The notes under the pieces: generated by a model
Told to the model about the DNA's origin: nothing
Seen by the model: only the letters and a program-made list of their open reading frames with translations
Database searches by the model: none
Translations under genes and position numbers: made by a program
Part shown: positions 29,798 through 38,279 of the stretch, in pieces
Numbering within the stretch: position 1 is the first letter of the stretch
How the letters are laid out: the number at the start of each line of letters is the position of its first letter
Source: Clostridia bacterium
Lineage (GTDB): Bacteria > Bacillota > Clostridia > Lachnospirales > Cellulosilyticaceae
Direction of reading: 5' to 3'
Assembly: GCA_029239755.1 (NCBI GenBank)
Contig: JARBUI010000002.1
Coordinates: forward strand, 248,001 to 312,000
DNA: 64,000 bases

Positions 29798-30685
29798 ATG
29801 TCTGAAATTGCGTTACTAAGTGATACTGCTTGTGATCTTCCTCAATCTTTGATAAATGAATATCATATTAAACTTGTACCTTTTTATGTTTCTTTTGATC
29901 AAGAAACTTACTATAAGGAAATTATCGATATATCTATCTCTAAGTTTTATGAAATGATGCGAGAAGAAAAAATCTTCCCAAAAACATCTCTTCCATCTAT
30001 CAATGATTATATGGAAATATTTACTCCCATTATAAAAGAAGGTAAAAGCATTATTTGCGTTTGTCTGTCCTCTCATTTTAGCGGTTCCTATAACTCTGCT
30101 GTGAATGCACGTGAACTTATTTTAGAAAATTATCCAGATGCACAAATAGCCATTATTAATTCTTTAAATGCAACAGGAGGGCAAGGGTTACTTGTTCAGG
30201 AAATTGGACGAATGATCGCAAATAACATTGCTTTTGATACCATCGTTGATACTGCTCACAAACTTAGAGAATCTGCAAGAATATTTTTCTTTGTAGATAC
30301 TTTAGACTATTTAGAGCATGGCGGACGCATTGGCAAAGCTGCTGCTTTGCTAGGAACCATGCTAAGTGTCAAACCACTTATTTATCTGCAGGATGGTCTA
30401 TTGTTTCCTAGCGGCAAAGTACGTGGCATCAAAAAAGCTCTTGCTAAAGCCTTAGAAAACACTAAGGAATATGTAGGAAATGATTCCAGTTCATATCACT
30501 ATCTTATTGCTCATGCCGATAATCTTGAATATGCTCATATTATGCAGCAAGAATTAAGCTCTTTGTTAAACACCCCTATTACTTCTGACTTCTCACAAAT
30601 CGGTGTAACAATAGGTGTAAATACAGGTCCTGATGCAGGCGGTATATGTTTAATTAAAAAGTATGAAATGATCTTAGACAAATAA
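29798..30685 (+). CDS. DegV-family fatty acid-binding protein
   Basis: A 295-residue DegV/FakB-type protein that binds an acyl chain, commonly for fatty acid kinase FakA. Family marks are LLSDTACDLP at residues 6-15, the PKTSLPSINDYME block, the CVCLSSHFSGSYNSA motif with the fatty-acid carboxylate-binding Ser, and the terminal GVTIGVNTGPDAGGICL. A strong AGAAGGAGG site lies upstream of ATG. Single gene, ending at a bidirectional terminator. Confidence 0.93.
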   Translation: MSEIALLSDTACDLPQSLINEYHIKLVPFYVSFDQETYYKEIIDISISKFYEMMREEKIFPKTSLPSINDYMEIFTPIIKEGKSIICVCLSSHFSGSYNSAVNARELILENYPDAQIAIINSLNATGGQGLLVQEIGRMIANNIAFDTIVDTAHKLRESARIFFFVDTLDYLEHGGRIGKAAALLGTMLSVKPLIYLQDGLLFPSGKVRGIKKALAKALENTKEYVGNDSSSYHYLIAHADNLEYAHIMQQELSSLLNTPITSDFSQIGVTIGVNTGPDAGGICLIKKYEMILDK

Positions 30686-30720
30686 AAATAGCAGCTCAAA
30701 ATGGGCTGCTATTTTTATTT
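30685..30720. terminator. Bidirectional terminator between degV and a membrane-protein gene
   Basis: AAAATAGCAGC and GCTGCTATTTT form an 11-bp stem around a 9-base loop, with A and T tracts on the two sides; it serves the convergent genes. Confidence 0.85.
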
Positions 30721-31410
30721 GTTTGCTATCCCTCTTACCTCTATCATCTTATGAGAAAAAGCATAAAGCACTGCTAAAAACCCGAAAATCTCACTTAAAG
30801 TAAATATTGGAAAGGTATGAATTATTTTAAAGAAATATGTAAAACCATCTAATACTAGGGTTATTTGCGCTAAAATAATAATAATAAGCTGTGCTCTTAG
30901 CTGTATATTTTTATACTTTAAAATACCTACCAGGCAAAGCAGAATGATAATAACGACTAAGCTTCCTTGAGCTAAGCTAAGATAAAGGGGGTACTTTCCT
31001 ATAAGCTGTAAACTATATCCAAAATTCTCTCCCTGAATAATCTCTGTAGGCTGAGTAATGATAACATAAAGATAAAAAACAACCCAAGGAATAAAAATTA
31101 ATAAGTACCTTGTATAACTTATTTTATCTCGATATAACGGTGTAATATACCATATGGCAGATAGTGTTGGAATAGTTAGCCCTATACTGCTTGCTAAGTA
31201 AAAATATCGCAGCAGCATAAGCTCATTGTATGTAGGGGACCCTCCAAATATCATTAAGGTAAAATACCTCGTCATTGAAAATATAAAAAAGAGCACACAA
31301 ACTATTTTAAGTAAAAGGTATTTATTTTTTATTATGACACTTATATTGCACATTAGTACACAAACAGCAGCTATACATAGGCTGATAAGTATCGCATATC
31401 CTGTCTCCAT
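30715..31410 (-). CDS. Seven-helix membrane protein, histidine-kinase N-terminal 7TM type
   Basis: A 231-residue protein with seven membrane helices and almost no soluble part. Spacing and conserved aromatic/Pro positions (SMTRYFTLMIFGGSPTYN, then LRYFYLASSIGLTIPTLS) recall the 7TM sensor module found at the N-terminus of some clostridial histidine kinases and GGDEF proteins. Here the module ends without any output domain and the following stretch codes for nothing on this strand. Function is not known. It is a single gene ending inside a bidirectional terminator. Confidence 0.65.
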   Translation of the reverse strand: METGYAILISLCIAAVCVLMCNISVIIKNKYLLLKIVCVLFFIFSMTRYFTLMIFGGSPTYNELMLLRYFYLASSIGLTIPTLSAIWYITPLYRDKISYTRYLLIFIPWVVFYLYVIITQPTEIIQGENFGYSLQLIGKYPLYLSLAQGSLVVIIILLCLVGILKYKNIQLRAQLIIIILAQITLVLDGFTYFFKIIHTFPIFTLSEIFGFLAVLYAFSHKMIEVRGIANK

Positions 31411-31512
31411 CTTTTCACCTCCTTTCTAATAATTTATGGACAAAATATAGGTTTTAGAACAACTTCATACTAAAAAGAGTATAGTACTTACTATACTCTC
31501 CTGATGGCTAAT

Positions 31513-32367
31513 CTATTTTTTAAAACTATGAAGATAGTTTACTGCTTGAAGGGCCGCTACATTCCCTTCCCCAATAGCTTTTGCTACTTGATAAGGTCTT
31601 CCTGTACAGTCCCCAGCAGCATAGATCCCTTTCATATTCGTTTCCATAAATTTATTAACTTTAACAGCTTTATTTTCCATTTCTAGTCCTTGTAAGAGCT
31701 TAGCTGAAGGAATATTTTGCTTAATAATAAATACGCCGCTTACTTCTAAATCAGATTGATTTAATTGTATTCTCTCAACCACTGTTTCACCTAAAATCTT
31801 TTTAGGCTTTCCTTCTAATACTTCTACATTTGCATTTAAACTTTTAATATCCTTGTACTGTGGAATGTAATAGACTTTTTCACAGACTTCTGAAAGATAG
31901 TTAGCATCCTCTTCAGCGTAGTCAGAATCACCTATAACAGCAACTGTTTTCCCTCTATACAAAGGTCCATCACAAGTCGCACAATAACTAACCCCTTTGC
32001 CAAGAAATTCATTTTCGCCTTCTAGAACAGTTCCTTTAGAAAAGCCATTTGCAAGAATAACTGTTCTTGCCTCAATAAATTCATTTTCTACATTAAGCAT
32101 GTAGTAGTCCCCCATAGGAAATATTTCTATTACTTTACCTATCTGAATAGGCACCCCCATTTCCTTCGCATGGTTTACAAATTCATTCATCATATCCTTA
32201 CCATTTACCCCTAGCATGCCTATATAGTTATCGACTCTTTCAGCCTTATAGATATAACTGGTTGAAGGTGGATTTCCAAATACTTTAACTTTTTTATTGC
32301 GTATGACCCCATTAATTGCAGCTGATAAACCTGCTGGCCCAGCCCCTATAATCGCTATATCAATCAT
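31513..32367 (-). CDS. Thioredoxin reductase-like flavoprotein, ferredoxin-dependent (FFTR/DTR) type
   Basis: A 284-residue flavoprotein. FAD is held by IIGAGPAGLSAAING (residues 6-20) and the terminal GIYAAGDCTGRPYQVAKAIGEG; the redox-active pair is CATC (Cys129, Cys132). The expected NADPH-binding GxGxxA motif is replaced by GDSDYA (residues 146-151), and the HRRxxxR pattern is absent (IPQYKDIKSLNA instead). These losses are the marks of clostridial thioredoxin reductases that take electrons from ferredoxin. No thioredoxin gene is adjacent. A standard NADPH-dependent TrxB is less likely. Confidence 0.8.
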   Translation of the reverse strand: MIDIAIIGAGPAGLSAAINGVIRNKKVKVFGNPPSTSYIYKAERVDNYIGMLGVNGKDMMNEFVNHAKEMGVPIQIGKVIEIFPMGDYYMLNVENEFIEARTVILANGFSKGTVLEGENEFLGKGVSYCATCDGPLYRGKTVAVIGDSDYAEEDANYLSEVCEKVYYIPQYKDIKSLNANVEVLEGKPKKILGETVVERIQLNQSDLEVSGVFIIKQNIPSAKLLQGLEMENKAVKVNKFMETNMKGIYAAGDCTGRPYQVAKAIGEGNVAALQAVNYLHSFKK

Positions 32368-32473
32368 ATTTCTACCTCCTTTATGTGTTTCTTCTAAAGG
32401 TATCTTATTATTTTTTATCCTAATACAATTATATTAAACAAGTGTAAATTTTGCCAAAACTATTTTATTTTTA

Positions 32474-33346
32474 TTAATTTAATATATTTTTACAGAGCTG
32501 ACATCCTGTAGGTGTGGTTGCAATTCCTCCCATTGCTGTCTCCCTGAGCTCAACAGGCATACTTTTCCCCACTCTGTACATAGCCTCTACAGTTTCATCG
32601 AAAGGAATAATATGGCGCACCCCTCCTAAAGTAATTTCTGCACTGATTAAAGCATTTGAAGCGCCCATAGCATTTCTTTTTTGACAAGGGGCTTCTACTA
32701 ATCCCGCTATTGGATCACATACTAGCCCTAATACATTGGTAAGGGCTGTCGAAGCCGCGTCTAAACACTGCTCAGCAGTTCCTCCCATAAGTTCACAAAC
32801 TGCTGATGCAGCCATTGCTGATGCAGCACCTACTTCAGCTTGGCATCCAGCTTCTGCTCCAGATACAGTGGCATTAGTAGTAATCAAATAACCGATAGCT
32901 CCTGCGTTAAAGAGTGCCAGAGTCATCGTTTCATCTGACAATTCGAAAGCTTCTTGGATTGCTAAAAAAACGCCTGGTATAACTCCTGAAGAGCCTGCCG
33001 TCGGAGCCGCTACAATAAGTCCCATAGAACTGCTGACTTCCAGCACTCCCACTGCATAGCTTATAGCCTTTGATAATATATCGCCACAGACAGATTTGCC
33101 TTTACTATTTCTGTCAAATATCTTTTTGCTTTCTCCTCCTATTAATCCTCCCATTGAAAGAAGCTCTTCACTTAGGGCCCGCTCAACTGCTCTTTTCATA
33201 ATATCATAAGAATGTGCCATACGCTCTATAGCAGAGTCTCTATCTATGTGAAATAATGTGACTTCTCTCCTAATCATAGCTTCTGATATCGTAATATTTT
33301 CCTGACTGCACTTATCAATTAACTCTACAGCACTGATAAAATCCAT
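32474..33346 (-). CDS. sdaAA: L-serine dehydratase, alpha subunit (Fe-S)
   Basis: A 290-residue subunit that carries the catalytic [4Fe-4S] cluster converting L-serine to pyruvate and ammonia. The SDH_alpha pattern is complete: APTAGSSGVIPGVFLA, the GCQAEVGAASAMAAS block, CDPIAGLVEAPC, and a final GCQLCKNI with the cluster cysteines. It follows the beta subunit gene after 18 bases, as in other clostridia. Oxygen-labile enzymes of this type fit an anaerobic host. Confidence 0.96.
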   Translation of the reverse strand: MDFISAVELIDKCSQENITISEAMIRREVTLFHIDRDSAIERMAHSYDIMKRAVERALSEELLSMGGLIGGESKKIFDRNSKGKSVCGDILSKAISYAVGVLEVSSSMGLIVAAPTAGSSGVIPGVFLAIQEAFELSDETMTLALFNAGAIGYLITTNATVSGAEAGCQAEVGAASAMAASAVCELMGGTAEQCLDAASTALTNVLGLVCDPIAGLVEAPCQKRNAMGASNALISAEITLGGVRHIIPFDETVEAMYRVGKSMPVELRETAMGGIATTPTGCQLCKNILN

Positions 33347-33364
33347 GAAATCTCTCCCTATCTT

Positions 33365-34033
33365 TTATAAGTTGATCATCTTAACATAATGAATTTTTTC
33401 GTTCATACTCATTTGACCTATTACATCTTCCTTAATTGGCTCATCTGCCTCAATAATCGTATAAGCGTGTTTTCCTTTATCTTCTCTATAAAGACGCATA
33501 AAAGCAATGTTAATATCATGCTCACTTAGACAGTGGGTAATGTGAGCCACTACTCCTGGCTGATCATCATGAGTAATAAAGAGTGTATAGTACTCTCCTG
33601 AAAAAAAGACATCCATCCCATTGACCTTATCTATGCTTATGCTTCCTCCTCCTACCGAAGATCCTGTAATACTTAGTCGATTTCCTCTGCTGTCTTTTAC
33701 TACAATTTCTACACTATTAGGATGCTTATACTGCGTACTGTCACTGGTTTCAAATACATAATGAAGTCCTTTTTCGCTTGCATACTTAAAAGCCTCCTTA
33801 ATGCGTTCATCTTCTTGATCCATGCCTAAAAGTCCTGCAACAAGCGCCTTATCTGTCCCATGACCTTTATAAGTCTTTGCAAAAGACCCATAGAGGATAA
33901 AAGTTACTTTATCTATATCCTGTGGGGCAAGTTTATGCATTACTCGTGCTATTCTAAGCGCACCTGCTGTATGTGAACTGGATGGTCCAATCATATTGGG
34001 GCCTATAACTTCAAATACACTCATGTGTTTCAT
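33365..34033 (-). CDS. sdaAB: L-serine dehydratase, beta subunit
   Basis: A 222-residue subunit: an N-terminal SDH_beta domain (MSVFEVIGPNMIGPSSSHTAGALRIAR) and a C-terminal ACT domain (about 148-220; FITHDDQPGVVAHITHCL) probably involved in serine binding. I start it at the ATG at 34033, which has a GAGGG site seven bases upstream and matches the family length; the frame extends 17 residues further up without a conserved feature. It is co-transcribed with the alpha subunit. Confidence 0.95.
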   Translation of the reverse strand: MKHMSVFEVIGPNMIGPSSSHTAGALRIARVMHKLAPQDIDKVTFILYGSFAKTYKGHGTDKALVAGLLGMDQEDERIKEAFKYASEKGLHYVFETSDSTQYKHPNSVEIVVKDSRGNRLSITGSSVGGGSISIDKVNGMDVFFSGEYYTLFITHDDQPGVVAHITHCLSEHDINIAFMRLYREDKGKHAYTIIEADEPIKEDVIGQMSMNEKIHYVKMINL

Positions 34034-34110
34034 TTGCTTTCCCTCTCTTTTTTTATTATTACTACTTTTTATTAGTATACCCAATTCTAGTTTTTAATGA
34101 GGTTTTATAA

Positions 34111-34153
34111 CAAAAAGGGTGTAAATCTACTTCCAAGAAGCTTTACACCCTTT
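34111..34153 (-). terminator. Terminator after the GHKL kinase
   Basis: AAAGGGTGTAAA and TTTACACCCTTT pair across about 17 bases, followed on the minus strand by T residues. It lies between the kinase stop codon and sdaAB. Confidence 0.8.
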
Positions 34154-34182
34154 GTCTTTTTGATGTTATACTGCGCGAATGA

Positions 34183-35517
34183 CTAACTACTTAGTTCATC
34201 TGCCATTTTTAACTTAATAGAAAGATTAAAGTTATTTTTTTCATACGAATATTGAAGATGCCCCTCATATTTTTCCACTATTTTTTTCATATTCAATACG
34301 CCAAATCCATGTCTGCTCTTATCATTTTTCGATGTTTCAAAGATATTTATATTTTTGATTTCTTCTTTTACAGTATTTATAATTTCTATAAGCAGATACT
34401 CATTTAAAGGTTTCATATGCATTTGAATCTTTCTGGTTGATTCATCTTCAATCTTTAAGTTAGCTTCTATAGCATTATCTAGTCCATTACTCATTAAAGC
34501 ACATAGATCAACAGCATTAATACCTATGTTTTCTCCTAAAAACCCATCAACATCAAAGTGAATGCCATGTTTCTTAGCTCTCATATATTTTTGATTAATG
34601 ACAGCATCGGCAATTTCATTACCTGTTCTAATTTCAAAATTTACCTCTTCATTATTTATTTTCATATCATAGATATACTGTCTGGCTCTTTTTACATTAT
34701 CCATCTGAAGAAGCATATCGATACAACTAATATGGTTATTAAAGTCATGCCATATTTTTCGTATCTCCTTATGAGATCTATCCCTTTCCAGTGTAGCTTG
34801 AATCATCATTTCATTTTGGTATTCAATGATTTCATACTGCGTTTCTTTTTCAAAGTAATCACATATGTACTGAAAAACTTGATAAATGGCAATTGTTAAA
34901 ATAAGTATACTTGAGGCAATAACAACTAGCAGAAATCCTGCTAATTCATTTCCTTTAAGAAGAATACCAATCTTCATAATAGATAATACACTAATAATAG
35001 AAACAATAAATACGCCTATTATACTCTGCAGGAACTTCGTTGGCACACCGTCAAATGTCTTCCTGGTGGTCTGACCAATCAGCTTAATAAGAATAAAGTT
35101 CATCAGTTTTGCAAAAACACAAAATACAATTCTATACCAATTAGTAGTTAATGCAACTGTTCCTACATCTATTTGAGTAATATAAGAACTCACATAGATC
35201 AGCATAATTTCTATAACCGCCAATGCAACATAGTACATAGTTGCCCAAAAATACTTAATGATTACTCTTCCCTCATAGAATAACACTGCAATTGTTACAC
35301 AAAGAACATATCCTATTATTATCTTAACTATAGAAAATTTATCAATTCTGCTTAAAGCAAATACAATAATACTTGCTGCTATTAGTCCTGTATAAGTGAT
35401 ATGTTTAGGTATATTAGGTTTTAGCTCAATAAGTTCATTTAAAAACATATATAAAAAAATCATTTCTATTAAGTAGATACTATATTCAAATACATTCCAA
35501 ACCAATTCATTTATCAT
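34183..35517 (-). CDS. GHKL sensor histidine kinase, AgrC-like, orphan
   Basis: A 444-residue kinase of the peptide-sensing HPK10 class. About six membrane helices occupy residues 1-215; the dimerisation helix has IWHDFNNHISCIDM with the likely phospho-His; the ATPase domain shows N-box ALMSNGLDNAIEA and G-box HGFGVLNMKKIVEKY. Such kinases usually pair with LytTR response regulators. None is adjacent here, so it is an orphan in this window. An 18-bp tandem repeat lies in its upstream region. Confidence 0.85.
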   Translation of the reverse strand: MINELVWNVFEYSIYLIEMIFLYMFLNELIELKPNIPKHITYTGLIAASIIVFALSRIDKFSIVKIIIGYVLCVTIAVLFYEGRVIIKYFWATMYYVALAVIEIMLIYVSSYITQIDVGTVALTTNWYRIVFCVFAKLMNFILIKLIGQTTRKTFDGVPTKFLQSIIGVFIVSIISVLSIMKIGILLKGNELAGFLLVVIASSILILTIAIYQVFQYICDYFEKETQYEIIEYQNEMMIQATLERDRSHKEIRKIWHDFNNHISCIDMLLQMDNVKRARQYIYDMKINNEEVNFEIRTGNEIADAVINQKYMRAKKHGIHFDVDGFLGENIGINAVDLCALMSNGLDNAIEANLKIEDESTRKIQMHMKPLNEYLLIEIINTVKEEIKNINIFETSKNDKSRHGFGVLNMKKIVEKYEGHLQYSYEKNNFNLSIKLKMADELSS

Positions 35518-35875
35518 ATTGTCTCCTGCCTCTCATAATTTGTGAATGTTTTAAAACTTTGTTAACTTGAAGTTGTTTCAAAATGAACTTTCAATAACTG
35601 CTTTCTGTATCCTTTCATCCTCTACCCTCTATCATACAATTTTCGCTATATAATTTCAATATTCACTAGTTCATTTTGTTTTTATTTGTCATTTTGTTTT
35701 TATTTGTCATTTTTTTTATATTTAGATATACTATTTCATTTATTATCTATGTATTCAAAATATTTATCGTCTGATTACTACTATAGCTTTAAAAAATATA
35801 TGAATAAGCTGACTTCCATCTCTAAATATATGCTATACTAAATAGGAACTTTTAAAGAACAAAGGGGGATTTGCC
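35518..35875. other. Long intergenic region between the GHKL kinase and the LUD gene
   Basis: These 358 bases separate two divergent genes and are very AT-rich. They hold an 18-bp tandem repeat (next entry) and a GGGGG ribosome site at 35864-35868 for the LUD gene. I see no reading frame of interest, RNA gene or clear consensus promoter. Confidence 0.6.
35671..35706. repeat. 18-bp perfect tandem repeat upstream of the GHKL kinase
   Basis: The unit TCATTTTGTTTTTATTTG occurs twice head to tail (35671-35688, 35689-35706), with a third partial copy starting at 35707. Direct repeats upstream of a sensor gene may be regulator sites, though a LytTR consensus is not visible. Confidence 0.6.
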
Positions 35876-36511
35876 TTGGAAATTATCAAAAAACACTATA
35901 AAATAACTGCTGACACTGTTATAAAAAATATGAAGCTGCGTAATATCGAAGCTTACTACACAGACAACAAAGAAGAAGCTGCTGATAAAGTTCTTTCTCT
36001 TATTGAAGAAGATTCATCTATTTCTTGGGGTGGCTCTATGACACTTGAAGAAATGAATCTATTTGAAAAACTTGCTGCTAATAAAACCTATAGATTACTA
36101 GACCGTTCAAAAGTTTCCCCTGAGCAAGTAGCAGCACTTTATCACGAAGCCCTTTCTTGTGATTACTACCTCATGAGCAGTAACGCTATCACATTAGATG
36201 GCAAACTTATTAATATAGATGGTACTGGTAATAGAGTTGCTGCACTTATCTACGGTCCTAAAAACGTTATTGTTGTCATTGGCATGAATAAGCTTGTCGC
36301 TAATGAAAATGAGGCACTTAACAGAATGAAAACCATTGCTAGCCCACTCAATGCTATAAGACTTAATAAAAATACACCTTGCACTAAAACCGGGGTATGC
36401 CACGACTGCCTCTCCCCTGATTGTATTTGTATGCAAACCGTTATTACCCGTAACAGCAGAGAAAAAGGACGCATCAAGGTTATTTTAGTAGGTGAAAGCT
36501 TAGGCTATTAG
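35876..36511 (+). CDS. LUD-domain (LutC/YkgG-like) protein
   Basis: A 211-residue LUD-domain protein. The GGSMTLEEMNLFEKL block near residues 51-65 and ALIYGPKNVIVVIGMNKLV near 122-140 are family marks; near residue 168 a cysteine cluster (CTKTGVCHDCLSPDC) may bind Fe-S or zinc. Lactate-utilisation LutC works with LutA and LutB, neither of which is nearby, so it is one of the stand-alone clostridial LUD proteins of unknown role. Translation starts at TTG (35876), seven bases after a GGGGG site; no ATG fits. Confidence 0.85.
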   Translation: MEIIKKHYKITADTVIKNMKLRNIEAYYTDNKEEAADKVLSLIEEDSSISWGGSMTLEEMNLFEKLAANKTYRLLDRSKVSPEQVAALYHEALSCDYYLMSSNAITLDGKLINIDGTGNRVAALIYGPKNVIVVIGMNKLVANENEALNRMKTIASPLNAIRLNKNTPCTKTGVCHDCLSPDCICMQTVITRNSREKGRIKVILVGESLGY

Positions 36512-36530
36512 ACTATTCAAACTATTAAGA

Positions 36531-36587
36531 TTTAATATAACGTAGCAAGAAATATTGACAATCCATTCCTTGCTATGTTATATTAAA
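36531..36587. repeat. Long inverted repeat overlapping the tRNA promoter
   Basis: TTTAATATAACGTAGCAAG (36531-36549) and its near-perfect complement (36569-36587, one GT wobble) flank 19 bases. It can act as terminator for the LUD gene, and its right arm contains the -10 of the tRNA promoter. Confidence 0.7.
36555..36584 (+). promoter_or_regulatory. Promoter of tRNA-Thr
   Basis: TTGACA (36555-36560) and TATATT (36579-36584) with an 18-base spacer; the start falls about 7 bases before the tRNA. Confidence 0.75.
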
Positions 36588-36597
36588 TAAGCATTTT

Positions 36598-36670
36598 GCT
36601 CTCGTGGCTCAGTAGGTAGAGCGTCGCCTTGGTAAGGCGGAGGCCGGCGGTTCAAGTCCGCTCGGGAGCT
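36598..36670 (+). tRNA. tRNA-Thr (anticodon GGU)
   Basis: A full cloverleaf folds by hand: acceptor GCTCTCG/CGGGAGC (one T-G pair), D stem GCTC/GAGC, anticodon stem TCGCC/GGCGG with loop TTGGTAA (anticodon GGU, reading ACC and ACU), 5-base variable loop, T stem with TTCAAGT loop, discriminator T. CCA is not encoded. It lies directly beside prophage DNA and is the likely attB; the conserved 3' end would serve as the core. Confidence 0.95.
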
Positions 36671-36696
36671 TATATGAAACTCAATGAATACAAGGG

Positions 36697-36725
36697 AAAG
36701 AGGACTTTTTAGTCCTCTTTTTTCT
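36697..36725 (+). terminator. Terminator after tRNA-Thr
   Basis: AAAGAGGACT and AGTCCTCTTT form a 10-bp stem with a TTTT loop and a T tail. Between here and 37021 lie about 300 AT-rich bases with one more terminator (next entry) and no gene. Confidence 0.85.
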
Positions 36726-36889
36726 TTTTACATGATTTACATATTTTCACCTATTTAATACTGTTTTATAAAAATTTTACCGTCCATTTTACCGTCTATT
36801 TAAATTTAAAAAACGTTGATATTACAAGTATTTTAATACACTGTATACATTCTTTTTCAATATGTAAAATCTGTAATCATATAGCAGAT

Positions 36890-36923
36890 AAAAACAACCT
36901 CAATCCGTTATAAGATTGAGGTT
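36890..36923 (-). terminator. Terminator after the DUF262 gene
   Basis: AACCTCAATC (36896-36905) and GATTGAGGTT (36914-36923) form a 10-bp stem, followed on the minus strand by GTTTTTA. It lies about 100 bases beyond the stop codon. Confidence 0.75.
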
Positions 36924-37021
36924 TAAAATAGTAATATATGAGTTTCTTCCTTAATATATAGTTTGTCGTTATACTATGCAGCAATTTATGAAGAGCACAA
37001 TATCATAATATAATTAGCTTA

Positions 37022-38206
37022 TTATTTCACATCTTTTATTTTAATTAACTCATCAAAAACTTCTCTTCTTTCACCGTTACCTTTTGTTGCAAACTCAACA
37101 GAATTATACCAATCTATTAAATAGGTCGTTTGCTTAGAGTTTAATTGTTTACTTCCTATATACACAAATGCTCCAATCATATATGTAATATAGTCTATTC
37201 TTTCAGGTTCTTTCAAATTATGTTGTTCAATAAAGTCAATTACCCAATCTAACGCATCTAGCGATGTATTAAAGATACTCCTAATTTCGTCTTTTTCTAG
37301 TTTACATATTATACTAGCTTTGACATCAGACGGTATCGGACTGAAATTACTAGTATGTTTCTTTCCTTTCAAAATCTCATATGCCGCATTAAGTGCTGAT
37401 AGTGGAATAGATATCTGAGTAGCCTTTATTACAAATAGCTTTTCAAGACTTGCCTGTCTTAATCTTTCTTCAAATCTTTCAGCATATTCCTTGTAGTAGT
37501 CAACCCCTTTTATTAACATCTCTGTAAGACTAACTTCAACATCTGTCACTTTACTTCCCGCTAAATTAAGTACTTCGAACCATTCTCTTTGTTCTTCCTC
37601 AGTTAAATCTCTAGCATAATTAACAGTATAATAATATCCTAAAAACTTATTTCGAACCCGTGTTAAAAGGTCTGAAACTTCAAATACTTGTAACGCTTTA
37701 TGTTTTTCTAAATACTTTTTGAAAACATTTGGATCTTTATTGTACAATACCCCAACAGGAATTTGACAGTTCTTCAAAGCTCCTGTATTCATTATAAATT
37801 TACCCACCGATATATCTAATACAACGCATTTAAAATCTTCATGATCTGTATACGCCTTATAGTTACAACTTAATCTTTGTTGTCCATCATTTACGGAGTG
37901 TTTTCCTTCGAGTTCTTCACTATCTATACGCTCCCTATCAATGAAAGAAACTTGAGGGACAGCTAGGTCTTTATTCTCAATTACATTTATTGAAATTGGT
38001 GATACCGCCGCCTTACCTGTTAATTGGAAATTTAACAATTCAATCGACTTTTCAACTTTCCACCTTATATAAGTCTGAAAAATTGGAAGTGTTAGTTTCC
38101 TAGCCTCAATATCTTTACATAATTGTCCAAGTGAAATGGGTTTAGATTCTTTTGTTGGGTCAAACGTGGAATAATACTCAAGATTTTTATTAATTTTAAT
38201 TGGCAT
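37022..38206 (-). CDS. DUF262 (ParB-like, DGQQR) protein, candidate defence moron
   Basis: A 394-residue protein. Its N-terminal 130 residues have the DUF262 pattern: PIFQTYIRW near residues 51-59 and the DGQQR motif at 117-121, used by GmrSD, SspE and BrxU-type enzymes for NTP-driven DNA cutting. The C-terminal HNH/DUF1524 domain of GmrSD is missing; the remaining 260 residues look helical. I chose ATG at 38206 (GAGGAGGG site six bases upstream) over the frame start at 38221. The gene is AT-rich relative to the phage core, has its own promoter and terminator, and sits between the lysis genes and the tRNA: a moron layout. Confidence 0.8.
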   Translation of the reverse strand: MPIKINKNLEYYSTFDPTKESKPISLGQLCKDIEARKLTLPIFQTYIRWKVEKSIELLNFQLTGKAAVSPISINVIENKDLAVPQVSFIDRERIDSEELEGKHSVNDGQQRLSCNYKAYTDHEDFKCVVLDISVGKFIMNTGALKNCQIPVGVLYNKDPNVFKKYLEKHKALQVFEVSDLLTRVRNKFLGYYYTVNYARDLTEEEQREWFEVLNLAGSKVTDVEVSLTEMLIKGVDYYKEYAERFEERLRQASLEKLFVIKATQISIPLSALNAAYEILKGKKHTSNFSPIPSDVKASIICKLEKDEIRSIFNTSLDALDWVIDFIEQHNLKEPERIDYITYMIGAFVYIGSKQLNSKQTTYLIDWYNSVEFATKGNGERREVFDELIKIKDVK

Positions 38207-38250
38207 AAATACCCTCCTCAATTTATATTTAAACTATACTTTATTTTCTG

Positions 38251-38279
38251 ATTATAAAGCTTAAAAAATAAAAAGTCAA
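38251..38279 (-). promoter_or_regulatory. Promoter of the DUF262 gene
   Basis: On the minus strand TTGACT (38274-38279) and TATAAT (38251-38256) are 17 bases apart. The -35 lies inside the stem of the terminator at 38276-38301, so the late operon ends where this gene's transcript begins. Confidence 0.8.

Noticed and set aside
35671-35706. Tandem repeats as a CRISPR array
   Set aside because: The units adjoin without spacers and are AT-rich slippage-like repeats; no cas genes are in the window.
36770-36810. Minus-strand reading of the repeated ACCGTC motif as the tail of a tyrosine integrase (DGKMDGK-like)
   Set aside because: The frame has a stop just before the motif and gives only about a dozen residues; too short to support an integrase remnant.
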